Source of the DNA: Planctomycetota bacterium
Lineage (GTDB): Bacteria; Planctomycetota; UBA11346
Direction of reading: 5' to 3'
Assembly (NCBI GenBank): GCA_003136555.1
Contig: PLEW01000184.1
Coordinates: 7,675 to 58,232, forward strand
DNA length: 50,558 nt
Position numbers and translations under genes: made by a program. Below the pieces are notes generated by a model, which ran no database searches, had not been told where the DNA came from, and saw only the letters and a program-made list of their open reading frames with translations. Numbering within the stretch: the first letter of the stretch is position 1; the number at the start of each line of letters is the position of its first letter. This document shows positions 44,740 to 50,558 of the stretch, one piece after another.

Positions 44740-45336
44740 ATGATGACAACCATGAAGATCAGCGACGGGACGCGTCGATGGGCCGATGCCGGGTGGGCAG
44801 GGCGGGCGCAGCCACAGCCCCGGATGGGCGGGCCCTTGCCCACTGCGGCGCGCCGGCTGATCGGGGCTCTGCTGATGCTCCTGGCGGTTGCCGCACCGGC
44901 GCAGGAATCTCCGGACGGCATGCACGGCCAAGACGTGACGCTGGTGCGCCATGCTGACGAGGTGACGGTCGACAACGGCATCGTGCAAGCCACCATCCAT
45001 ACCCCGACGGCGACGGTCACTGCCCTTGTCTACAACGGTCACGCCACGATCGATGGAGACGGCGGCCATACCGCGATCTACTTCAGCCGCGATGGGGGCA
45101 CTTCCTACGAGAGCCTCGCCCATTGCGTCTATTCCATAGCCAAGCAGACGCCCGACCTCGTCGACATCTCCTGCAGTCATGTCTATACGCCGAGCGCCCG
45201 GGACAAGGCGCCGTGGGACGTGGACGCCCACTTCGTCCTGCGCCGGGGTGCGGCAGGCATGATTGGCGGATTCCTGGGAAGGAAGTCGGATGGCTTCCCG
45301 GGATCAAAGACGATCTGGCGTGTGCCGGATTGCTGA
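44740..45336 (+). pseudogene. 3'-truncated polysaccharide lyase (PL4-like rhamnogalacturonan lyase)
   Basis: 198 residues from the ATG at 44740 (a GTG at 44731 is possible). A signal peptide is present (RRLIGALLMLLAVAAPA, about 40-55, after a long charged N-terminal region). The mature part looks like the N-terminal beta-sandwich of PL4-type lyases: VTVDNGIVQATIHTPTATVT, ALVYNGHATIDGDGG, KQTPDLVDISCSHVY and DVDAHFVLRRG. Family members run to about 600 residues, but here similarity ends near 45270 and the frame stops at 45336. No continuation is seen in other frames. It is probably a truncated relic; the family call rests on short motifs. Confidence 0.5.
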
Positions 45337-45415
45337 TTGGGCACGGGCAAAGGGCATCGACGATCAGGATGGCAAGAAGCTCGACAACGAAGCCATAGAC
45401 GTGGAATACGTGGCG

Positions 45416-45856
45416 ATGGCGAGCTATTTCGATGAGTTGTCGGCAGACGACAAGCGCAACCTGCGGAACGATGACAACCTGCGCCGCCTGCTCGCCCTGG
45501 CCCCAAACGTACTTGAGATGCGTGAACCTGAGGCCGGGCAGATAGCGGACGCTGGCGCTGCACCATGGCGATGGCACCTCGACATTCATTCCATTGTGGA
45601 GGAGCCCCCGGTCGTGGCGCTCCCGGTTGCCCCTTCACCTGGAGTGCCGAGGTCCGTACTGGCTGGCATGAAGACCCGCAGCCATCATCCCGCCAAGGCA
45701 GTGAAACGCCGCCCGGCCAAGAAGGTCGCCAAGCGCAGCCGAGCGGCGCGCGGTGACGACGCCCTGGCCGTTGGTCGCGCTCTCATGCGTAAGCCTAAGG
45801 TGAACACCGCCCTGCTGGCGATCATGAAGCGCAACCGCGACCTCTTCTCGCTGTGA
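45416..45856 (+). CDS. Uncharacterised protein with basic C-terminal region
   Basis: 146 residues if started at the ATG 45416; the frame is open from 45263 and the true start is unclear. The first third (MASYFDELSADDKRNLRNDD, NLRRLLALAPNVLEMREPEA) is acidic and helical. The last 62 residues, which could start separately at ATG 45668, are Lys/Arg-rich (SHHPAKAVKRRPAKKVAKRS) and end VGRALMRKPKVNTALLAIMK. The stop overlaps the GTG start of the acetyltransferase (GTGA), as in antitoxin-toxin pairs. No known antitoxin fold is recognised. It may itself be a composite of decayed sequence. Confidence 0.4.
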   Translation: MASYFDELSADDKRNLRNDDNLRRLLALAPNVLEMREPEAGQIADAGAAPWRWHLDIHSIVEEPPVVALPVAPSPGVPRSVLAGMKTRSHHPAKAVKRRPAKKVAKRSRAARGDDALAVGRALMRKPKVNTALLAIMKRNRDLFSL

Positions 45857-46413
45857 GCGCTCCGGCCGAGTGGCCTCGCCCGGAGCCGCTGACATCCCAC
45901 CGCATCCGCGAGGGGTTCGACTGCGGGGAGCCGGACATCAACCGCTTCCTGCTGAGCGACGCACTTGCCCATGGCGAGGCCGGGTTCTCGCAGACGTGAG
46001 TGCTGGCCCGGCCAGAGGACCGCGTGGTACTGGGGTTCGTGGCGCTCTCTGCCGCGAGCCAGCCGGTGCGGGTAAAGCTACAGGGCAAGACCAAGCCGCT
46101 CCTCATCGGCATCCTGGCCACCTGCCCGTACCCTGCGGCACCGGTGGTGCTCCTCGGCCAGCTTGGCCGCCGGCAGGAGATGGCCCGAAGCGGTATCGGG
46201 GGCCGCCTCCTGACCTTCGCCATCGTCAAGGCAGTCGAGATCGCCGCGCACGTGGGCGTGTCGGGTATAGTGCTCGACGCGCTGACCGACGAGCGGCTCG
46301 GCTACTACAAGAAGGCCAAGTTCGAGCGCTTACCCTACCCCGACAAACGGGTGCGGCGGATGCTGCTGACCATGGCCGACGCCAAGGCCACGATCGCTCA
46401 GTTGGGCGGGTGA
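45853..46413 (+). pseudogene. GNAT-family acetyltransferase with in-frame stop (TA-toxin-like)
   Basis: Starting at GTG 45853, the first 48 codons read GFDCGEPDINRFLLSDALAH, the N-terminal mark of small GNAT acetyltransferases that include TacT/AtaT-type toxins. A TGA at 45997-45999 then interrupts the frame, after which it continues open to 46413: VVLGFVALSAASQP, SGIGGRLLTFAIVKAVEIAA for the acetyl-CoA loop, GVSGIVLDALTDERLGYYKK and AKFERLPYP. The two parts are colinear in one frame, so a single nonsense change (TGG to TGA would fit) has broken the gene, or it is read through. The upstream ORF overlaps its start by 4 nt. Confidence 0.65.
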
Positions 46414-46417
46414 GCGC

Positions 46418-46962
46418 GTGTGGGCAGGACAGCGGGCTGATCTGATCATCGCCCGCGTCCAGGACGTGCGCGCCGCAGGTATCGCGCTCGTCGCCCTGAT
46501 CGCCTGCCTTTTAGCCGTCCCGTACAGGCTGACCCCTTCCGAAGACTCTGACCTGTACGCCGATACCTGGGTCGCCACCGATGCCCTCGGACGGTCGCTG
46601 CCCGGCTACGCCGAGGTCGGGCCGCCGCGCCAGCGGCAGGAGGGGATCTTCTACTTCCTATGGGTCAATCAGGCGATCATCAATCACGGCGACGGCCCGG
46701 TGTGGGACAATACCCGCATCCCGCCGAGCATCCGGAGAAGCCGCGCTGGGGGCCGCTGAATGCCTTCCACTTCTGGGGTGTACCGGAGCTGGGCGACTCC
46801 GCCATCGACGACCCCTTCGTCATCGCGCACTACATGGCCATGCTCACCGCCGCCCAGATCGACACGCTGATCTTCGACCAGACCAAGGCCCTGGTCTATC
46901 CCAATCAGATGCTGGCGGTCTGCTCGGTCCTCGATGGCGGACGCCGCCGCGCGCTATCGTAG
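46418..46962 (+). pseudogene. Frameshifted and 3'-truncated glycoside-hydrolase-like gene
   Basis: The first frame (GTG 46418 to 46759) encodes a hydrophobic anchor (AAGIALVALIACLLAVP) and then YADTWVATDALGRSLPGYAE and GIFYFLWVNQ, phrases I associate with secreted TIM-barrel-like hydrolases of PVC and Bacteroidetes genomes. From about 46721 the similarity moves to the next frame: EHPEKPRWGPLNAFHFWGVP, DDPFVIAHYMAMLTAAQIDT and LIFDQTKALVYPNQM, ending at 46962. One missing base near 46721 (CATCCCGCC for an expected CATCCnCGCC) restores the frame. The rest of the gene is absent; the sulfatase ends only 30 nt further on. Family name is not certain. Confidence 0.6.
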
Positions 46963-46991
46963 CGGGCACATCCGTTCCGTGGATCATGTGG

Positions 46992-48551
46992 TCAATCGTT
47001 GTCCGGAAGCCGGGTATTGCCGAAGGCTTTCGCCGGGAATTTGTCCGGGACCAGCAGTTCGCGGCGCAGATGCTGGAGCTCACCCTCGAGCTCGGCCTGG
47101 ATGCCGGCGCGCTGGGTCTGGCCGAGCACGCTCGTCATCTCGCCCGGATCATCGCTGAGGTCGAAGAGCTCGCGGTAGTCCTCGCCGGTGCCGAAGAACT
47201 GCACCAGCTTGTAGTGGTCGGTGACCACGCCGTAGTGGGGGCGGACATGATGCGGGGTGGGATATTCGAAGTACTGGTAGAAGAAGCTGGTGCGCCAGTG
47301 CTCCGGCGTACTGCCATGGAGCACGGGAATGAGGCTCGCCCCCTGCATGCGTTGCGGTGCTGGCAGTCCGGCGGCGGCGAGGAAGGTCTGGGCGAAGTCC
47401 AGGTTCGAGACGATGCGGTCGCAGGCGCTGCCTGGCGGGGTGATGCCGGGCCAGCGCACCAGCAGGGGGGCGCGCAGCGATTCCTCGAAGATCCAGCGCT
47501 TGTCGAACCAGCCATGCTCGCCGAGGTAGAAGCCCTGGTCGGAGGAGTAGACGACGATGGTGTTGGCGCTCAGCCCTTCGCGGTCGAGCTCGTCGAGCAG
47601 CTGGCTGACGCTCTCGTCCACCGCCCGCACGCAGCCCAGGTAGTCATGCAGGTAGCGCTGGTACTTCCAGCGCACGAGCTCGCGCCCCTGCGGGTTGGCG
47701 GCGCGGAAGGCGGCATTGCGCGGCTCGTAGTAGGCATCCCAGGCGACGCGCTGCTCGGCGTTCAGATCCCGGGGCGGGACCAGCTTGAGGTCCTGGGCGG
47801 TCATCGTCCGCGCGATGGTCATGTCCTGGTCGTGCTCGGCGATGCCGCGCCCGGCATAGTCGTCGAACAGGCTCGCCGGCTCCGGGTAGACCCGGTCGCC
47901 ATCGGCGGCGAGATGGCGCAGGGCAGGCTCCCAGATGCGGTGGGTGGCCTTGTGGTGGCACATCAGCAGGAATGGCTTCGAGGGGTCGCGGTTCTTCAGC
48001 CAGTCGAGGCAGCGCTCGGTGATGATGTCGGTGACGTAGCCTTTGGTCGCGATCTTCTGGCCATCCCGGATCATTGCCGGATTGTAGTATTCGCCCTGGC
48101 CCGGCAGGATCTGCCAGTGGTCGAACCCCGTCGGGTCGCTCTCCAGATGCCATTTGCCGATGATCGCGGTCTGGTAGCCGGCTGCTTGAAGGAGCTTGGG
48201 GAAGGTGGGCTGGGAGCCGTCGAAGCGGCTGTTGGTGTTGTTGTAGAAGCCGTTGATGTGCGAATAGGTGCCGGTGAGGATGGTCGCACGGCACGGTCCG
48301 CAGATGGAGTTGGTCACCAGGCAGCGGTCGAAGCGCATGCCTTCGCGGGCCAGGCGGTCGATGCCGGGGGTGGCGATCAGCTGGCGCGCATCGCCGTAGG
48401 CGCTGATCGCCTGGTAGGCGTGGTCATCCGAGAGGATGAAGAGGATATTGGGCCTGGCTGCCGGTGCAGCTGGCGCGTCGGCGGCACTAAGTACCCCTGT
48501 CAGCGCAACCATGCCCAGCAGCAGGATGATCATCGTGAATTTATGGATCAT
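46992..48551 (-). CDS. Secreted type I (FGly) sulfatase
   Basis: 519 residues; the ATG at 48551 overlaps the IclR stop by 4 nt (ATGA). A signal peptide covers about 1-24 (MIILLLGMVALTGVLSAA). The alkaline-phosphatase-superfamily fold is clear: NILFILSDDHAYQ (metal Asp42, Asp43), the sulfatase signature SICGPCRATILTG with Cys84, Pro86 and Arg88, GKWHLES, and VYSSDQGFYLGEHGWFDKRW near the second metal site. Cys84 is the residue to be converted to formylglycine. The region EESLRAPLLVRWPG and the ending LFDLSDDPGEM resemble the S1 family of glycan sulfatases (N-acetylglucosamine-6-sulfatase-like groups). It would desulfate polysaccharide in the periplasm or outside. An FGE-like gene is encoded divergently beyond the IclR gene. 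Confidence 0.93.
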   Translation of the reverse strand: MIHKFTMIILLLGMVALTGVLSAADAPAAPAARPNILFILSDDHAYQAISAYGDARQLIATPGIDRLAREGMRFDRCLVTNSICGPCRATILTGTYSHINGFYNNTNSRFDGSQPTFPKLLQAAGYQTAIIGKWHLESDPTGFDHWQILPGQGEYYNPAMIRDGQKIATKGYVTDIITERCLDWLKNRDPSKPFLLMCHHKATHRIWEPALRHLAADGDRVYPEPASLFDDYAGRGIAEHDQDMTIARTMTAQDLKLVPPRDLNAEQRVAWDAYYEPRNAAFRAANPQGRELVRWKYQRYLHDYLGCVRAVDESVSQLLDELDREGLSANTIVVYSSDQGFYLGEHGWFDKRWIFEESLRAPLLVRWPGITPPGSACDRIVSNLDFAQTFLAAAGLPAPQRMQGASLIPVLHGSTPEHWRTSFFYQYFEYPTPHHVRPHYGVVTDHYKLVQFFGTGEDYRELFDLSDDPGEMTSVLGQTQRAGIQAELEGELQHLRRELLVPDKFPAKAFGNTRLPDND

Positions 48552-49327
48552 GGCGTCGCGTCCTTGAGGGTCCGATGGGCACTGCGTCCGGTACTGGTGG
48601 CGGTGCGCAGGCGTTGCTCGATGGCCTGGTCGCTGCGCGCCTCCCCGGTCAGGGCAACCGCCAGGGCGCCCTGGAGGACGCCGTGACCATCGCGGATGGG
48701 GACGGCGCAGCGGCGTACCGACCATTCGTTGCGTTCGGCATCCCAGGCGACGCCCTGCGCACGTGCCGCAGCGACCAGGGCGGCGAAGGCGCGCCCATCC
48801 AGCAGCAGGCGCTCTGGTCCAGTCGCCCGCTGCGTCCAGCGCCAGCGACGGCGTGGGCTGGGCGCTTGGGCGTAGGCCGCGGCGATGAGCGTCACCGCCT
48901 CGGCCTCGTCGAAGGTGCGCTGGAAGCCGATGCGTGCTCTCACCGCCACCCCGCCGGTCTGGCTCTCGGCGCGTTCGATCAGGTCCATGGTGGTGCCCGC
49001 AAAGCGGTAGAGCTCGACCGTGTGGCCGATGGCCTCGGCCAGAGCCGGCAGCGAGCCGGCGACGCGCGCGCGCAGCAGCAGCTCCGCACCCTGGCAGCTC
49101 ACCAGTCGCATCAGCGCCTGCCAGCGGCGGGTCGCTTGATCGCGGTGCACCAGGCCCGCGCGCTCCAACGAGCGCAGCAGGCGCAGCAGCGATGGCTTCG
49201 GCCAGCCATGGGTGCGCGTCAGCTCGTCGAGTGAACCGGGACCGGCCTCGAGCGAGCGCAGCAGGGCCACCGCCCGGCCGACGGCGGGAGCGGGATCAGG
49301 GAGGGCGGGAGCTGGAGAAGATTTCAT
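48548..49327 (-). CDS. IclR-family transcriptional regulator
   Basis: 259 residues from the ATG at 49327. A winged helix-turn-helix (about 15-70, SLDELTRTHGWPKPSLLRLL and RSLERAGLVHRDQATRRWQ) precedes an effector-binding GAF-like domain (LPALAEAIGHTVELYRFAGT, FDEAEAVTLIAAAYAQ, CAVPIRDGHGVLQGALAVAL). Length and order are typical of IclR proteins. Its start codon lies inside a perfect 16-bp palindrome, and the best ribosome site (AAGGAG, 49359-49354) is 26 nt upstream of the ATG, which is too far; a downstream-shifted or leaderless start is possible. It is the first gene of an operon with the sulfatase, and its stop and the sulfatase start overlap. Control of sulfatase expression by a sugar ligand is inferred. 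Confidence 0.88.
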   Translation of the reverse strand: MKSSPAPALPDPAPAVGRAVALLRSLEAGPGSLDELTRTHGWPKPSLLRLLRSLERAGLVHRDQATRRWQALMRLVSCQGAELLLRARVAGSLPALAEAIGHTVELYRFAGTTMDLIERAESQTGGVAVRARIGFQRTFDEAEAVTLIAAAYAQAPSPRRRWRWTQRATGPERLLLDGRAFAALVAAARAQGVAWDAERNEWSVRRCAVPIRDGHGVLQGALAVALTGEARSDQAIEQRLRTATSTGRSAHRTLKDATP

Positions 49328-49336
49328 ATATGAAAT
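49321..49336. promoter_or_regulatory. 16-bp palindrome ATTTCATATATGAAAT over the IclR start
   Basis: A perfect, AT-rich dyad in G+C-rich DNA includes the iclR-type start codon (49327-49325). It is placed to control both the iclR-sulfatase operon and the divergent FGE-like gene, 128 nt away. It is likely an autoregulatory operator of the IclR protein. Confidence 0.65.
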
Positions 49337-49463
49337 ACGTTTCGTTAGTGATTCTCCTTTCCGGGCGGCTCGGTCAAGCGACCGCGCGCGAGTCCAGGCC
49401 GACCAGCTGGGAGGCCGGCGAGGTCCTCCTTCTCTTGAGCCGGCAGCCGGCAGGATGCACGGC

Positions 49464-50558
49464 ATGAGCCTGCGTCCCGGCCGCAGTGTCAGCGGCCGCA
49501 TCCTGATGATCGGCACCGTGGCCACCGTGGTGGGGGTGCTGGTGCGCACGCCCAGCGCCAGTCCGGTGCCTCCCCCAGGCACCACCCCTGCGGCCGCAGC
49601 TCCGGCCGGCGCAGCCGAGCTGTGCCGTGCGCCGCTGCCGGCGCGGCCCGGCATCAGGCCGGCGTCGGCGCCGCTCCACATGCGCTGGATCCCCAGCGGC
49701 ACCTACCGCATGGGTGCGGCGGCGGACGATGCACGCGCGCGCGATGATGAGCGGCCGCAGCATCTGGTGACGGTACGGGGCTTCTGGATGGATGAGACGG
49801 TGGTGACCAATGCCGCCTTCGCCGCCTTCGTCGCCGCGACCGGCTATCGTACCACCGCCGAACGCACGCCCACCTGGGAGGAGCTCAAGCAGGGGTTGCC
49901 GCCGGGCACGCCGCAGCCGGATGCGGGTCTGCTGGTGCCCGGCGCCCTGGTATTCACCCCGCCCGATCATCCAGTGGGCTTGAGCGATCCCTCCGCCTGG
50001 TGGAGCTGGGTGCCTGGCGCCTGCTGGCGTCACCCGCGGGGGCCCAGCAGCAGCATTGACGGACTCGATGAGCACCCGGTGGTGCAGGTGTCGTGGGACG
50101 ATGCGGTGGCTTTTGCGCACTGGGCCGGCAAGCGTCTGCCGACCGAGGCCGAATGGGAGTTCGCCGCCCGCGGTGGCCTGGCGGATGCGCGCTACTGCTG
50201 GGGCGACGAGGACATCGACCAGGGGCGGCCGAAGGCCAACACCTTCCAGGGCCACTTCCCCGATGCCAACAGCCTACGGGACGGCTTCGCAGGAACCTCC
50301 CCGGTGCGCGCCTTCCCGGCCAATGGCTATGGGCTCCATGACATGGCGGGCAACGTCTGGGAATGGTGCCAAACCAAGTGGCGGGATGACTACAAAAACT
50401 ACGAAAATGCTGTGGACGAGGGAATCGAAGGCGAAGACGACCGCGCTCTGCGGGGCGGTTCGTGGTTCGATTCCGCGTGGTTCTGCAGCTCCGCCTACCG
50501 CTACAGGTTCTGGCCGGGTGGCCGCTACAGGCTCATCGGCTTCCGCGTCTGTCTGGTT
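49464..50558 (+). CDS. Formylglycine-generating-enzyme-like (SUMF1) protein, 3' end at window edge
   Basis: 365 codons in frame to the right edge, no stop seen. The ATG at 49464 has AGGA 8 nt upstream; an ATG at 49455 is in frame. A membrane/signal segment (ILMIGTVATVVGVLV, about 12-27) and Pro/Ala-rich linker (about 30-70) lead to the FGE domain from residue 73: MRWIPSGTYRMGAAADDARA, FWMDETVVTNAAFAAFVAAT, HPVVQVSWDDAVAFAHWAGK, RLPTEAEWEFAARGG, NGYGLHDMAGNVWEW. The active-site strand, GGSYxCHxSYC in true FGE, reads GGSWFDSAWFC: the second Cys is kept (residue 341 here) and the first is Asp336. Loss of one copper-binding Cys makes normal FGE activity doubtful. It diverges from the IclR-sulfatase operon. 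Confidence 0.88.
   Translation, partial: MSLRPGRSVSGRILMIGTVATVVGVLVRTPSASPVPPPGTTPAAAAPAGAAELCRAPLPARPGIRPASAPLHMRWIPSGTYRMGAAADDARARDDERPQHLVTVRGFWMDETVVTNAAFAAFVAATGYRTTAERTPTWEELKQGLPPGTPQPDAGLLVPGALVFTPPDHPVGLSDPSAWWSWVPGACWRHPRGPSSSIDGLDEHPVVQVSWDDAVAFAHWAGKRLPTEAEWEFAARGGLADARYCWGDEDIDQGRPKANTFQGHFPDANSLRDGFAGTSPVRAFPANGYGLHDMAGNVWEWCQTKWRDDYKNYENAVDEGIEGEDDRALRGGSWFDSAWFCSSAYRYRFWPGGRYRLIGFRVCLV

Noticed and set aside
1-50558. CRISPR arrays, tRNA/rRNA genes, integrases, transposases
   Set aside because: Looked for on both strands by pattern; no spaced direct repeats, cloverleaf sequences or recognisable mobile-element proteins were found.

Overview
The window is G+C-rich DNA from a diderm bacterium, most likely a planctomycete or a close PVC relative. 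The evidence is a DUF1592/DUF1587-type cytochrome c protein paired with a Tat-exported DUF1552 protein, an FGly-type sulfatase beside a formylglycine-generating-enzyme (FGE)-like protein, two transmembrane Ser/Thr kinases (one fused to a SUMF1/FGE-like domain), and an NPCBM alpha-galactosidase. Lipoproteins, a TolC-type channel and a porin show an outer membrane. The phylum is inferred from gene content; there is no rRNA, tRNA, CRISPR array, integrase or transposase in the window.

Layout. 1-4.2 kb: a partial secreted BNR-type protein, a small coiled-coil protein, soluble transhydrogenase SthA, and an arsenate-reductase/LMW-phosphatase homologue that has lost its cysteines. 4.2-8.1 kb: the DUF1592-DUF1552 pair. 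8.4-15.2 kb: a tightly packed heavy-metal-type RND efflux operon (adaptor, pump, NodT-like channel) with a Rieske oxygenase as a possible fourth gene. 15.7-19.3 kb: a DUF3568 receptor kinase with a translationally coupled membrane partner, then an acetylxylan-esterase-like hydrolase. 19.8-20.3 kb: remnant of a CAP-family protein. 20.6-28.0 kb: an energy block (acnA, fumC, cydA, cydB) preceded by dps. 28.4-32.2 kb: a receiver protein without its phosphoacceptor Asp, an envelope lipoprotein, a 72-aa membrane protein and corA. 32.2-38.2 kb: a long gene-free divergent region with a strong hairpin, the alpha-galactosidase, and a TPR/ATP-grasp fusion. 38.5-44.4 kb: kinase-SUMF1 fusion, a porin plus PstS-like protein with a strong promoter, a normal response regulator, and an SDR oxidoreductase. 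44.7-47.0 kb: a block of broken genes (truncated PL4-like lyase, acetyltransferase with an in-frame stop, frameshifted GH-like gene). 47.0-50.6 kb: an IclR-sulfatase operon diverging from the FGE-like gene, which runs off the right edge.

Themes. The chromosome segment combines degradation of sulfated and acetylated polysaccharide (sulfatase, alpha-galactosidase, esterase, lyase remnants), envelope signalling (kinases, receivers), and redox or metal homeostasis (SthA, AcnA/FumC/bd oxidase, Dps, RND pump, CorA). The most unusual signals are altered active sites in otherwise well-preserved folds: the Cys-less ArsC-like protein, the Asp-to-Asn receiver, and the FGE-like protein with one of its two copper-binding Cys replaced by Asp. 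Two further signals are a TPR/ATP-grasp fusion of unknown product and a perfect palindrome lying across the IclR start codon. I did not find a convincing new multi-gene defence or mobile system; the sulfatase/FGE-like/IclR locus and the pseudoenzymes are the best leads.
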